A stretch of 64,000 nucleotides of DNA from Clostridiales bacterium (GTDB taxonomy: Bacteria; Bacillota; Clostridia; Oscillospirales; Acutalibacteraceae), in assembly GCA_018364155.1 (NCBI GenBank), contig JAGZMM010000001.1, forward strand, positions 124,001-188,000. The letters are read 5' to 3'. A program made the position numbers and the translations under genes. The notes beneath the pieces are model-generated. The model was not told the origin of the DNA. It saw nothing but the letters and a program-made list of their open reading frames with translations, and searched no databases. The first letter of the stretch is position 1. Each line of letters starts with the position of its first letter. Below, piece by piece: positions 50,072 through 59,610 of this stretch.

Positions 50072-52072
50072 TCATTCCTCCAAGGAAAGGTTTCGAAACG
50101 CTTGAACCGGCGCTTGGCAGGCTCCGTTTTCGCACAGATACCATGCTTCCCCATATTCCGGTACCGGATAGTCGGCCGTGAAGGGAGCGCATTTGGCGAG
50201 AGTCTCGGCATTTTCCTTTGTCTTTAGCAGAATGTGCAGGTTGTCGGCCGGATGTGTCGTGAGATATCGCTGAAGTTCTTCCGGTACGCCTTTGTCTTTG
50301 ACGCAAATCAGCTCGCGATGCGCATACAAGGCGTCCGCCAGCGCCAGCAGGGAAAAGCTGTGTCCGGCCGGATAGCGTTCGATTTCTCCAGCCAAAAATA
50401 CAAACTGGCGGTGGGCCGCTTCCTGCCAGAATGGTTCACCGGTCAGTCCGGCAAGCCGCTGCAGTACCATCGCAGCTACGGCATTTCCGGAGGGAATCGC
50501 ACCGTCGTAGGCTTCTTTCGGGCGGGCGATGAGCGGCTCCGCATCGGCGGCAGTGATATAATACCCGCCATGCTCCTTGTCCTCAAAAAGCGCTACCATC
50601 TGCCGCGCTCGCAAAAGCGCCTGCTCCAGATTATGCACCGAAAAGGTCAGGCGGTAAAGCTCGGTCAGGGCCAGGGCGTAAACCGCGTAGTCCTCCAGCT
50701 GCCCGTCGTGAGCGGCTTCCCCGTCACGCCACCGCAGGAACAACCGGTTTCGTTTGTTCGTCATGGATTCTTCTATAAACCGTGCCGCTTTCACTGCCGC
50801 ATTGCCATAGCCTTCTTCGCCAAGGACCTGACCTGCCTTCGCAAGGGCAAGGATGGTCCATGCGTTCCAGCTGAGCAACACCTTGTCGTCTTTATGGAGA
50901 CGAGTGCGACTGAGACGGTATTGGTGGAGCTTTTGCAGCCGTTCGTCGTCAGCTGGCAGAGGAGACGTTGTCTGCCCAATCCGGTTGGGGATGCTTTTGC
51001 CTTCGAAATTACCGCCTTCGGCGATGCCGTAAAGCCGGCAAACTTCTTTCCCGTCCTTTTCTCCCAAAACCGATTGCACTTCGTCCGGCGTAAATACGTA
51101 GTATTTGCCTTCTACGCCGTCGCTGTCCGCGTCCTGTCCGCAGTAGAAGCCACCTTGCGGGTCGGTCAACTCTCGGAGAATATAGTCGGCTGTCCGGCGG
51201 GCCGTGTCCGCATACGCTTGATTTTTCGTTACTTGGTAGGCATACAGATACGATAGGAGCAGCAGCGCATTGTCATAGAGCATCTTTTCAAAATGCGGGG
51301 CGAGCCATTTTTCATCGGTGGAGTACCGGGAGAACCCGCCGCCGAACTGGTCGTGGATGCCGCCCCGGTCCATTGCCTGCAGCGTGGTTTCTGCCATATG
51401 GAGGGCGTTTGGCTGGGGCTCTACTCCGGCATAGCGCATCAAAAAGAGCAGATTGTGAGGAGAAGGAAATTTCGGCGCCGGACCAAAGCCGCCCCATGTT
51501 CGGTCAAACTGGCTGAAGAATTGACGGTACGCCTTATGCAACAGTGCCCGGCTGGGTTCCTTCCTGCCGGCTGGCTGGTTCAGTCCGATTGCCGCTGTAA
51601 TTTGATCTCCAGCCTCCAACAACTGTTCTCGGTCGGTTTTCCAGAGCATGGCTGCCTGCTTGAGAAGCTCCATGAGCCCCGGCTGCCCGTAGCGGCGGCG
51701 CTTTGGAAAATACGTACCTGCAAAAAACGGCTTTTGTTTTGGGGTCATCATAATCGTAAGAGGCCAGCCGCCCGACCCGGTCAGTGCCTGACAAACCGTC
51801 ATGTAGACGGCGTCAATGTCCGGACGTTCTTCCCGGTCCACCTTAATGGAGACGAAATCCCGGTTGAGCAGCTTTGCTACTTCGGCGTCCTCAAAGGATT
51901 CGTGGGCCATCACATGGCACCAGTGGCAGGTGGAGTAGCCGATGCTCAAAAAGACCGGCTTGTCCTCATCCAACGCCTTCTGGAAGGCTTCTTTGCCCCA
52001 GGGAAACCAATCTACCGGGTTATCTGCATGCTGAAGCAGATAAGGAGATTTTTGCGTGTGTAACTGATTCAT
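50072..52072 (-). CDS. Thioredoxin-fold protein of the YyaL/SSP411 (DUF255) family
   Basis: A 666-residue cytosolic protein. Residues 1-165 form the thioredoxin-like DUF255 domain ('SPYLLQHADNPVDWFPWGKEAF', 'CHWCHVMAHESFED', a C-x-x-C motif); the rest is an (alpha/alpha)6 barrel resembling sugar epimerases ('GGIHDQFGGGFSRYSTDEKWLAPHFEKMLYDN'). ATG 52072 lies seven bases after AGAGG and matches the family start; a longer frame upstream is not conserved. Function is not established; a role in redox or protein quality control is suggested by the fold. Confidence 0.9.
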   Translation of the reverse strand: MNQLHTQKSPYLLQHADNPVDWFPWGKEAFQKALDEDKPVFLSIGYSTCHWCHVMAHESFEDAEVAKLLNRDFVSIKVDREERPDIDAVYMTVCQALTGSGGWPLTIMMTPKQKPFFAGTYFPKRRRYGQPGLMELLKQAAMLWKTDREQLLEAGDQITAAIGLNQPAGRKEPSRALLHKAYRQFFSQFDRTWGGFGPAPKFPSPHNLLFLMRYAGVEPQPNALHMAETTLQAMDRGGIHDQFGGGFSRYSTDEKWLAPHFEKMLYDNALLLLSYLYAYQVTKNQAYADTARRTADYILRELTDPQGGFYCGQDADSDGVEGKYYVFTPDEVQSVLGEKDGKEVCRLYGIAEGGNFEGKSIPNRIGQTTSPLPADDERLQKLHQYRLSRTRLHKDDKVLLSWNAWTILALAKAGQVLGEEGYGNAAVKAARFIEESMTNKRNRLFLRWRDGEAAHDGQLEDYAVYALALTELYRLTFSVHNLEQALLRARQMVALFEDKEHGGYYITAADAEPLIARPKEAYDGAIPSGNAVAAMVLQRLAGLTGEPFWQEAAHRQFVFLAGEIERYPAGHSFSLLALADALYAHRELICVKDKGVPEELQRYLTTHPADNLHILLKTKENAETLAKCAPFTADYPVPEYGEAWYLCENGACQAPVQAFRNLSLEE

Positions 52073-52088
52073 CCACATTCCTCTTTTT

Positions 52089-52117
52089 CTTATATGATTA
52101 TCCCTAGTGTTTCTCAA
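52089..52117 (-). promoter_or_regulatory. Promoter of the YyaL-family gene
   Basis: Minus-strand TTGAGA (52112-52117), 17-base spacer, TATAAG (52089-52094), just before the start codon. Confidence 0.55.
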
Positions 52118-52238
52118 ACGAAAGCGTCTATTACAAATGAATTCTAAGCTAACGTTTTTGTAGGAATTGCGGAAGAAAAGATGCAATTTCCAGCAAATAA
52201 AAGGGACGCTTGGGTCGAAATATGCTATAATTTATCCG

Positions 52239-52267
52239 TTGACATCCAAGGGGTTCTGGTGTAGAAT
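52239..52267 (+). promoter_or_regulatory. uvrB-uvrA promoter
   Basis: TTGACA (52239-52244), 17-base spacer, TAGAAT (52262-52267). Confidence 0.85.
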
Positions 52268-52274
52268 GAGCATC

Positions 52275-52288
52275 AGAACATTCGTTCT
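52275..52288 (+). promoter_or_regulatory. LexA (SOS) box
   Basis: AGAAC-ATTC-GTTCT, fitting the Firmicute LexA/DinR pattern GAAC-N4-GTTC with symmetrical outer bases. It lies directly on the predicted transcription start of uvrB, where a repressor would block initiation. Confidence 0.85.
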
Positions 52289-52395
52289 CATTTCACAAAA
52301 ATAAACGCGAAAATAAGCGGAAAACCATGGACGAATCGAGTCACAAAGCGAATTATGCGAGGAATGCCGCGCCTTATACATTGGAGAAGTTGCCT

Positions 52396-54372
52396 ATGAA
52401 CGATCAATTTCAACTCGTGTCTCAATACAAGCCCACCGGTGACCAGCCTCAGGCCATTGCAAAGCTGGTACATGGCATTCAAAAAGGGAACAAGGAACAA
52501 ACCCTGCTGGGCGTAACGGGCTCCGGCAAAACCTTTACCATGGCGAACATCATCGCTCAGGTGCAAAAGCCGACCTTAGTTTTAGCTCATAACAAGACCC
52601 TGGCCGCTCAGCTTTGCACGGAGTTTCGCGAGTTTTTTCCCACATCCGCGGTCGAGTATTTTGTTTCTTACTATGATTATTACCAGCCGGAAGCCTACAT
52701 CCCATCTACCGATACCTATATCGAAAAGGATTCTGCTATCAACGATGAAATCGACAAGCTGCGCCATTCCGCTACCTCCGCTTTGTCTGAGCGGCGGGAT
52801 GTGATCATCGTCGCTTCGGTTTCCTGCATTTACAGCTTGGGCGACCCGATTGATTACCGCAACATGGTCATTTCTCTGCGCCCCGGAATGCAAAAGAGCC
52901 GGGACGAGTTGCTCGATAAGCTCATTGATATCCAGTATGAGCGAAACGACATCAACTTTGTACGCAACAAGTTTCGGGTACGGGGAGATGTAGTGGAGAT
53001 TTTCCCCGCTTATTCGGACGAGACGGTGATCCGGGTGGAGTTCTTTGGGGATGAAATTGAACGCTTGAGTGAAATCAATCCTTTGACCGGAGAGCTCAAA
53101 GGTTTTCTCGGCCACACGGCCATCTATCCAGCCTCTCATTATATCGTCCCGCCTGAAAAAATCGAACGGGCAGTTGGCGATCTGGAAAAGGAGCTGGAGG
53201 ACCAGTTGCGATTCTTCCGGGAGAACGGCAAGCTTCTGGAAGCCCAGCGCATTGAGCAGCGCACCCGGTACGACATCGAGCTGTTGCGGGAAATTGGGTT
53301 TTGCAAGGGCATCGAGAATTATTCAAGAGTGCTGTCGGGCCGGCCGGCGGGCAGCGCTCCCTTTACATTGCTGGACTATTTTCCGGAAGACTATCTGCTG
53401 TTTGTGGACGAGTCCCATGTGACCATTCCCCAGGTGCGGGGCATGTATGCAGGGGACCGGGCGCGCAAGAAAACCCTCATTGACTATGGCTTCCGCCTGC
53501 CCTCCGCTTACGACAACCGGCCGCTTAACTTTGACGAGTTTTACGAACGGGTCAATCAGGTGGTATTCGTCAGCGCTACCCCTGGTCCGTTTGAACGGGA
53601 AAAGAGCACCCAGATGGTCGAGCAGGTCATTCGCCCCACAGGACTTTTGGACCCGGAAGTCATCGTCAAGCCCACCGAAGGGCAGATTGATGACCTCTAT
53701 ACCGAAATCGTGGCACGGGCCGCCCGGCAGGAACGGGTACTGGTGACGACGCTGACCAAGAAAATGGCGGAGGATCTGACTACGTACTTTGAAAACATGG
53801 GAGTCAAGGTGCGCTACATGCACCATGACATCGACACCATCGAACGCATGGAAATTCTGCGGGATTTGCGTCTGGGCGAGTTCGACGTGCTGGTGGGCAT
53901 TAACCTTTTGCGGGAAGGCTTGGACATCCCGGAGGTTTCCTTGGTGGCGATCTTAGACGCGGACAAGGAAGGATTTTTGCGGTCGGAAACATCGCTGATT
54001 CAGACCATTGGCCGGGCGGCGCGCAACGCCGAAGGCCAGGTCATTATGTACGCCGATTCGGTGACCCCGTCCATGGAACGGGCGCTGACCGAAACCGCAC
54101 GCCGCCGGGAAATCCAGATGGCATACAATAGGGAACATGGCATTGTCCCGAAAACCATTGTCAAGAAGGTTTCGGATATCATTGAAATCACTCCGAAGGA
54201 CAAATCCGCTTCCACCGGCAAAAAGGCGGGCGGCAAACGTCTGACAAAGGCCGAACGCCAGAAGATGATCGAGCAGCTTACCAAGGAAATGAAGGCCGCT
54301 GCCAAGCTTTTGGAGTTCGAGCATGCGGCATTTTTGCGGGACAAAATCAAACAACTGGAATCGGGTAAATGA
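52396..54372 (+). CDS. uvrB: Excinuclease ABC subunit B
   Basis: DNA-damage verification helicase of nucleotide excision repair. The 658-residue product has Walker A 'GVTGSGKTFT' (residues 39-48), the beta-hairpin region 'YYDYYQPEAYIP', 'VDESHVTIPQ' (DEAD-like motif), 'DVLVGINLLREGLDIPEV' and a C-terminal UVR motif ('MKAAAKLLEFEHAAFLRDKIKQL'). ATG 52396 matches the family start ('FQLVSQYKPTGDQPQAI') with GGAG nine bases upstream; an in-frame ATG at 52327 is less likely. A LexA box controls it; uvrA follows 24 bases later. Confidence 0.97.
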   Translation: MNDQFQLVSQYKPTGDQPQAIAKLVHGIQKGNKEQTLLGVTGSGKTFTMANIIAQVQKPTLVLAHNKTLAAQLCTEFREFFPTSAVEYFVSYYDYYQPEAYIPSTDTYIEKDSAINDEIDKLRHSATSALSERRDVIIVASVSCIYSLGDPIDYRNMVISLRPGMQKSRDELLDKLIDIQYERNDINFVRNKFRVRGDVVEIFPAYSDETVIRVEFFGDEIERLSEINPLTGELKGFLGHTAIYPASHYIVPPEKIERAVGDLEKELEDQLRFFRENGKLLEAQRIEQRTRYDIELLREIGFCKGIENYSRVLSGRPAGSAPFTLLDYFPEDYLLFVDESHVTIPQVRGMYAGDRARKKTLIDYGFRLPSAYDNRPLNFDEFYERVNQVVFVSATPGPFEREKSTQMVEQVIRPTGLLDPEVIVKPTEGQIDDLYTEIVARAARQERVLVTTLTKKMAEDLTTYFENMGVKVRYMHHDIDTIERMEILRDLRLGEFDVLVGINLLREGLDIPEVSLVAILDADKEGFLRSETSLIQTIGRAARNAEGQVIMYADSVTPSMERALTETARRREIQMAYNREHGIVPKTIVKKVSDIIEITPKDKSASTGKKAGGKRLTKAERQKMIEQLTKEMKAAAKLLEFEHAAFLRDKIKQLESGK

Positions 54373-54396
54373 TAAGGACAGAGTGGAGGTCTTTCT

Positions 54397-57219
54397 TTGG
54401 CTAAAGATCAATTGTACATCAAGGGCGCGCGGGAACATAATCTAAAGAATGTGGATCTGACGGTGCCCAGAGACAAGCTTGTGGTGTTTACGGGGCTTTC
54501 TGGTTCGGGTAAGTCCTCCCTGGCGTTTGATACCATTTACGCCGAGGGGCAGCGGCGGTATGTGGAGTCCCTTTCCTCCTATGCCCGGCAGTTTTTGGGG
54601 CAGATGGAGAAGCCCGACGTGGACTTGATCGAGGGGCTTTCTCCGGCCATTTCCATCGACCAGAAGACCACCTCGAAGAATCCCCGTTCCACGGTGGGAA
54701 CGGTTACGGAAATTTACGATTATCTGCGCCTTTTGTATGCCCGTATTGGCATTCCCCACTGTACCGTGTGCGGCCGGGAGATCGTGCAGCAGACGGTGGA
54801 TCAGATTGTGGACCAGGTGATGGCGCTGCCACAGGGCAGCCGGATACAGATTTTGGCGCCGGTAGTCAAGGGCCGCAAGGGAGAGCATGTCAAGCAGTTT
54901 GAAGCAGCGCGCAAGTCTGGCTATGTCCGGGTGCGGGTGGACGGGAATCTGTACGACCTGTCTGAACCCATCCAGCTGGAAAAGAACAAGAAGCACACCA
55001 TCGAAGTTGTGGTGGACCGGCTGGTGATTAAGCCGGAAATCCGGGGCCGGCTGGCCGATTCGGTGGAAACGGCCACGGCGCTCTCGGGCGGGATTGCAGT
55101 GGTGGACGTGATCGGCGGGGAGGAGCTGACCTTTTCGCAGAATTATGCCTGCCCGGAGCATGGCGTCAGCGTGGACGAGCTGACGCCCCGCATGTTTTCC
55201 TTCAATAACCCCTACGGAGCCTGCCCCACCTGTACCGGCATGGGCATTTTTATGAAGGTGGACCCGGACCTGGTGATCCCGGATAAGAGCAAATCCATCC
55301 GTGGCGGCGCCATCAAGGCCTCCGGCTGGGGCAATGCCGACGGGGGCACCATTTCCCAGATGTATTTCGAGGGCCTTGCCGCCCATTATGGCTTTTCGCT
55401 GGATACGCCGGTCAAAGACCTGCCGAAGAACGCTCTCGATGTGATCTTCTACGGCACCAAAGGCGAAAAGATTAAAATGACCCGAGTCAGCGAGTATGGC
55501 TCGGGAACCTATTACGCCACGTTTGAAGGAATCCTCAACAACCTGGAGCGCCGGTACCGGGAGACCAACAGCTCTTGGGCCAAAGAGGAAATTGAGGGAT
55601 TTATGAGTGCCCGTCCCTGTCCCGACTGCCATGGCCAGCGTCTTCGCCCGGAATCCTTGGCGGTAACGGTTGGCGGAGTTAATATCCATGCGCTTTGCTC
55701 CATGTCGGTGAGCAGCGCACTGGACTTCATTCATAATCTGAAATTAACCGACCGCGAGCAGATGATCGCCCATCAGATTCTCAAGGAAATCTGCGAGCGG
55801 CTAGGCTTTTTGCAGAGCGTAGGGCTGGAATACCTGACCCTCACCCGCAATTCCGGCACTCTTTCAGGTGGGGAGAGCCAGCGTATCCGGCTGGCTACCC
55901 AGATCGGATCCTCGCTGATGGGGGTTCTTTATATTCTAGACGAGCCCTCCATCGGCCTGCACCAGAGAGACAATGACAAGCTGCTCGCCACCCTTAAGCA
56001 CCTGCGCGATCTTGGCAATACCCTGATCGTGGTAGAGCATGACGAGGACACCATGTACGCCGCCGATTACATTGTGGACATCGGCCCCGGAGCCGGTATC
56101 CATGGCGGCGAAGTGGTCTGCGCGGGAACGGTGGAGGACATCAAGGCCTGTGAAAACTCCATCACGGGTCAGTATCTGAGTGGAAAAAAGAAAATCCCGG
56201 TGCCTGAGACTCGCCGCAAGGGAAATGGAAAAACGCTGCGGATTGTGGGAGCCAGGGAAAATAACTTAAAAAATCTGGACGTGGAAATTCCGCTTGGGAC
56301 CTTCACCTGTGTCACTGGCGTTTCCGGATCAGGAAAATCTTCCTTGGTCAACGAGGTGCTTCATAAGAGCCTCGCCCACACTCTCAATCGTGCCCGCACC
56401 CGTCCCGGCGACCATGACCGCATCGAAGGGGTGGACGCTCTCGATAAGGTGGTGGACATTGACCAGTCTCCCATCGGGCGCACGCCCCGTTCCAATCCGG
56501 CCACTTATACCGGGGTATTCAACGACATCCGGGAGCTGTATGCTTCTACGCAGGATGCAAAGGTAAGGGGCTTTACAGCTGGACGCTTCTCGTTTAACGT
56601 CAAAGGAGGCCGGTGCGAGGCCTGCCAGGGGGACGGCATCATCAAAATTGAGATGCATTTTCTGCCGGATATCTATGTGCCCTGCGAGGTATGCAAGGGA
56701 CGGCGCTACAACCGGGAAACACTGGAAGTCAAGTTCAAGGGGAAGAGCATCCACGACGTGCTGGAGATGACGGTGGAGGAAAGCCTGAGCTTTTTTGAAA
56801 ACATCCCGCGTATCCAGCGTAAAATGCAGACCTTGTTTGATGTGGGGCTTGGGTATGTGAAGCTGGGGCAGCCGGCGACCACTTTGTCCGGCGGTGAGGC
56901 CCAGCGGGTAAAGTTGGCTACCGAGCTTTCCAAACGAGCCACCGGCAAGACCATCTATATTTTAGATGAGCCCACTACCGGCCTGCACACGGCAGATGTG
57001 CACAAGCTCATTGAGGTGCTGCATAAGCTGGTGGATTCCGGCAATACGGTGGTGGTCATTGAGCATAACCTGGATGTGATCAAAACCGCCGACTATCTCA
57101 TTGACTTGGGTCCCGAAGGCGGGGATAAGGGTGGGACCCTTGTGGCCACCGGTACGCCGGAAGAGGTGGTAAAGGTGAAAGCTTCCTATACCGGCGCATA
57201 TTTGAAGAAATATTTGTAA
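54397..57219 (+). CDS. uvrA: Excinuclease ABC subunit A
   Basis: Damage-recognition ATPase of excision repair, 940 residues. Two ABC modules are present: Walker A 'GLSGSGKSSLAF' (near 33) and 'GVSGSGKSSLV' (near 643), signatures 'LSGGESQRIRLA' and 'LSGGEAQRVKLA', and zinc-finger cysteine pairs 'CTVC', 'CPTC', 'CPDC' and 'CEAC...CEVC'. TTG 54397 lies seven bases after GGAGG. Co-transcribed with uvrB under SOS control. Confidence 0.98.
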   Translation: MAKDQLYIKGAREHNLKNVDLTVPRDKLVVFTGLSGSGKSSLAFDTIYAEGQRRYVESLSSYARQFLGQMEKPDVDLIEGLSPAISIDQKTTSKNPRSTVGTVTEIYDYLRLLYARIGIPHCTVCGREIVQQTVDQIVDQVMALPQGSRIQILAPVVKGRKGEHVKQFEAARKSGYVRVRVDGNLYDLSEPIQLEKNKKHTIEVVVDRLVIKPEIRGRLADSVETATALSGGIAVVDVIGGEELTFSQNYACPEHGVSVDELTPRMFSFNNPYGACPTCTGMGIFMKVDPDLVIPDKSKSIRGGAIKASGWGNADGGTISQMYFEGLAAHYGFSLDTPVKDLPKNALDVIFYGTKGEKIKMTRVSEYGSGTYYATFEGILNNLERRYRETNSSWAKEEIEGFMSARPCPDCHGQRLRPESLAVTVGGVNIHALCSMSVSSALDFIHNLKLTDREQMIAHQILKEICERLGFLQSVGLEYLTLTRNSGTLSGGESQRIRLATQIGSSLMGVLYILDEPSIGLHQRDNDKLLATLKHLRDLGNTLIVVEHDEDTMYAADYIVDIGPGAGIHGGEVVCAGTVEDIKACENSITGQYLSGKKKIPVPETRRKGNGKTLRIVGARENNLKNLDVEIPLGTFTCVTGVSGSGKSSLVNEVLHKSLAHTLNRARTRPGDHDRIEGVDALDKVVDIDQSPIGRTPRSNPATYTGVFNDIRELYASTQDAKVRGFTAGRFSFNVKGGRCEACQGDGIIKIEMHFLPDIYVPCEVCKGRRYNRETLEVKFKGKSIHDVLEMTVEESLSFFENIPRIQRKMQTLFDVGLGYVKLGQPATTLSGGEAQRVKLATELSKRATGKTIYILDEPTTGLHTADVHKLIEVLHKLVDSGNTVVVIEHNLDVIKTADYLIDLGPEGGDKGGTLVATGTPEEVVKVKASYTGAYLKKYL

Positions 57220-57237
57220 TTCTATTGATAATCCCTC

Positions 57238-57266
57238 TTTACAAACATGTACTACTATAGTATACT
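57238..57266 (+). promoter_or_regulatory. Rubredoxin promoter
   Basis: TTTACA (57238-57243), 17-base spacer, TATACT (57261-57266). Confidence 0.7.
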
Positions 57267-57336
57267 TTTCTTCAGCGAAACCTGGTAATCTCCGCCTTTG
57301 GCGGAAAAGCAAATCAAATGGTAGGAGGCAACGAGT

Positions 57337-57495
57337 ATGGCAAGATACGTATGCACCATCTGTGGGTATGTTTATGACGAGGCGGAGGGCGCGCCCGATG
57401 AGGGGATTGCTCCCGGCACTAAGTGGGAGGACGTTCCGGACGATTTTGCGTGTCCGCTGTGCGGCGCCGGAAAAGACGCCTTCGAAAAGGAATAA
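57337..57495 (+). CDS. rub: Rubredoxin
   Basis: A 52-residue single-iron redox protein. The iron ligands are two CxxC pairs, 'VCTICGY' (Cys6, Cys9) and 'ACPLCGA' (Cys39, Cys42), with the usual 'YDEAEGAPDEGIAPGTKWEDVPDDF' between them. ATG 57337 follows GGAGG. It is monocistronic with its own promoter and terminator. In anaerobes rubredoxin passes electrons to rubrerythrin or flavodiiron proteins that remove oxygen or peroxide. Confidence 0.97.
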   Translation: MARYVCTICGYVYDEAEGAPDEGIAPGTKWEDVPDDFACPLCGAGKDAFEKE

Positions 57496-57507
57496 GCCAA
57501 AAGTAGC

Positions 57508-57536
57508 AAAGGGCCCGTTCGAATAACGGGCCCTTT
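57508..57536. terminator. Convergent terminator between rubredoxin and the 56-residue gene
   Basis: AAAGGGCCCGTT (57508-57519) and AACGGGCCCTTT (57525-57536) are exact complements. Confidence 0.93.
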
Positions 57537-57543
57537 GTGTTCT

Positions 57544-57714
57544 TTAGTTATGCATGAAGTTTTCCGCGCAGTTTTTCATTTCCTGCTCATTGTGCAGGGC
57601 AATGCCGCTTTGCTTGATGGTTTCCTGGACATTGGTGGGAAGGGTATCGAAATACTGTTGCATTTTTTCTGCTTCCTGCTGATTGCTGCAATGGATACAA
57701 TTGGCTGTGGCCAT
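57544..57714 (-). CDS. Small CxxC protein of unknown function
   Basis: A 56-residue protein starting 'MATANCIHCSNQQEAEKMQQYFDTLPTNVQE', with a CxxC pair (Cys6, Cys9) and a further Cys49. ATG 57714 lies seven bases after GGAGG, which makes a real gene likely despite its size. I do not recognise a named family. It lies back to back with rubredoxin, and a redox or metal role is possible but unproven. Confidence 0.72.
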   Translation of the reverse strand: MATANCIHCSNQQEAEKMQQYFDTLPTNVQETIKQSGIALHNEQEMKNCAENFMHN

Positions 57715-57803
57715 AAAATCACCTCCGCTGTTAGTTTTGACCGCATGAAAAGAAACATGGGAGGAAACTTTATGGACTGCAAGAAAGAATTTCCAAGAAA
57801 ATA

Positions 57804-57838
57804 GCAAAAAAGCGCCGGATTTCCGGCGCTTTTTTTGC
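57804..57838 (-). terminator. Terminator of the flavoprotein gene
   Basis: AAAAAAGCGCCGGA and TCCGGCGCTTTTTT form a near-perfect stem with a tiny loop. Confidence 0.9.
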
Positions 57839-57847
57839 TTTGCAGAC

Positions 57848-59407
57848 TTATGCTTTTTTTTGCTCGTGATATTCTTTTTCTGTATTGACGTTCCAAACAT
57901 TGTCCTTGGAAGATACGCCAGCGCGGATGTTCTTCACCGCTTCCATGGCAGTCAGCATAGAATGGTCCATATTGTTGTATCGGTGCTGGCCGTTTCGTCC
58001 GATGCAGAACAAGTTTTCAATTTCGTCCAGATATCCAACCACCTTGTCCATTTCTTCGTAAGTGTCAAAGTAGGCGGGATAGGCCTTTTTCACATGCTCC
58101 AGATGGGAATCCCGAATGTCTGCCTGGCTGATGATGCCGATTTTCTCGAGCTCTGCAGCGGCAAACGAGATAAATTCCGCCTCCGGCATAGACCACAGCT
58201 CATCGCCTTCGTTCGCAAAGTACTCAAGCCCTATCCAGACCGTGCGTTCCGGGTCCTCCACCAGATAAGGAGACCAGTTGTTGAAGATCTGCAGCCGCCC
58301 GATGCGCACTTCGGGTTCCTGGATATAAATCCAGCAATCCGGAACAATGTTCGCCAAGGTGGACATCGCAGTTTCGTTTTTCAGGTTGAGCTTATCCACC
58401 AGCAGACCCACCGTAATAAAGTCCCGATAGGGGAGACCGGACGCCACTCTCGAAACGTCTGCGGGAACCGGCGTGCCGGAAAAGCTGGCCACTAGGTCTT
58501 TGACCGGCATGGAAGAGAGAAATACGTCGCCCTCTACGGTTTCTTTTCCATCTTCCGCTTGATAGGAAACCGAAACGACCCGGCTGTTTTCCACCTTCAC
58601 GTCGGAAACTGAGCAGCCCATACGGATTTCGCCGCCCATCTTCATAATTTCCGCCGCCGCTGTTTCCCACAGCTGGCCGGGGCCGAACTTTGGGTAATAA
58701 AACTGCTCAATTAGCGAAGTTTCCACCTGACCGCCGTCTTTTTTTCCAGACGCTTTGTGGAGCATGTCCTTCAAAACGGCTGTAATGGATAATCCCTTTA
58801 CACGCTGCGCGCCCCATTCTGCCGACATTTGGGAAGGATGCCGGCCCCAGACCTTCTCCGTGTACGACTCGAAGAACATGCTATAGAGCACTTTGCCGAA
58901 GCGGTTTACATAAAAGTCCTCCAGCGATTGTTCCTTTCGTTTGTACACGAGGGATTTCAAATAACTGAAGCCAGCCCACATAGTCTGCAGAAAGCCCATG
59001 TTGCGCAAGGTCTGCACCTTAAGGCTCACCGGGTAATCGAAGAACTTCTTCCTATAGTAGATTCGGGAAACCCGGTCCCGCACCAGCATAACCCGGTCTT
59101 CCTCCTCCGGGTCGGGCCCTCGGTCTGCTAGTGGCTTTGACCGGTCGAGCACATAGTCGTCAAAAGATGGGGCGCACTGCAGCGGCATGAGGGAGAACCA
59201 CCAGTCCATCACTCGCTTATCCTTAGAAAAGAAACGGTGTCCGCCAATGTCCATGCGGTTTCCGTGATACCGCACCGTGCGCGAAATCCCGCCGATTTCC
59301 TGAGATTCCTCCAGGATCACCACTTCATATTGCTCCGGCGCCTTCAAAAGCTCATAGGCGGCGGTCAGACCAGCCGGCCCAGCGCCGACAATAACGATTT
59401 TTTTCAA
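57848..59407 (-). CDS. NAD(P)/FAD-dependent oxidoreductase of the amine oxidase/UDP-galactopyranose mutase-like group
   Basis: A 519-residue flavoprotein. The N-terminal FAD loop reads 'IVIVGAGPAGLTAAYELL', followed by 'GGISRTVRYHGNRMDIGGHRFFSKD', a motif shared by proteins annotated as protoporphyrinogen-oxidase-like or UGM-like in cell-surface polysaccharide loci; the C-terminus has 'IGRNGQHRYNNMDHSMLTA', the second FAD contact. TTG 59407 lies six bases after GGGAGAG. A piece of a GtrA-family gene lies immediately upstream, the same order as in other Clostridia where the pair goes with surface-sugar genes. The reaction is unknown. Confidence 0.88.
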   Translation of the reverse strand: MKKIVIVGAGPAGLTAAYELLKAPEQYEVVILEESQEIGGISRTVRYHGNRMDIGGHRFFSKDKRVMDWWFSLMPLQCAPSFDDYVLDRSKPLADRGPDPEEEDRVMLVRDRVSRIYYRKKFFDYPVSLKVQTLRNMGFLQTMWAGFSYLKSLVYKRKEQSLEDFYVNRFGKVLYSMFFESYTEKVWGRHPSQMSAEWGAQRVKGLSITAVLKDMLHKASGKKDGGQVETSLIEQFYYPKFGPGQLWETAAAEIMKMGGEIRMGCSVSDVKVENSRVVSVSYQAEDGKETVEGDVFLSSMPVKDLVASFSGTPVPADVSRVASGLPYRDFITVGLLVDKLNLKNETAMSTLANIVPDCWIYIQEPEVRIGRLQIFNNWSPYLVEDPERTVWIGLEYFANEGDELWSMPEAEFISFAAAELEKIGIISQADIRDSHLEHVKKAYPAYFDTYEEMDKVVGYLDEIENLFCIGRNGQHRYNNMDHSMLTAMEAVKNIRAGVSSKDNVWNVNTEKEYHEQKKA

Positions 59408-59423
59408 AATGATCTCTCCCGTA

Positions 59424-59526
59424 TCACTGATTTGCTCGTTTTCGGTAAAGAATGAAGCGGCGTGCGAGGAAATTTAGTAGGATTGCCATCCCCTTGCAAA
59501 GCATGCTGTAGAACTCAAAAAGGCTG
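59424..59526 (-). pseudogene. C-terminal remnant of a GtrA-family membrane protein
   Basis: One minus-strand frame reads 'LFEFYSMLCKGMAILLNFLARRFILYRKRANQ' and stops. The 'NFLARRFILYR' end is that of GtrA-type flippase-like membrane proteins, here about thirty residues with no start. The break falls near 59526, next to the inverted repeat at 59611-59768. Confidence 0.6.
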
Positions 59527-59610
59527 ATGCATCGGTAGACGATTCAGTTAGGTCAGCCCCAGGTTAAACAAAAGAGATGGCAAAATTAAGTGGTCCATTT
59601 TCCAGAAAAA

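Noticed and set aside
54442..55734. 430-codon minus-strand frame opposite uvrA
   Set aside because: Antisense shadow of uvrA with no start signal or family resemblance.
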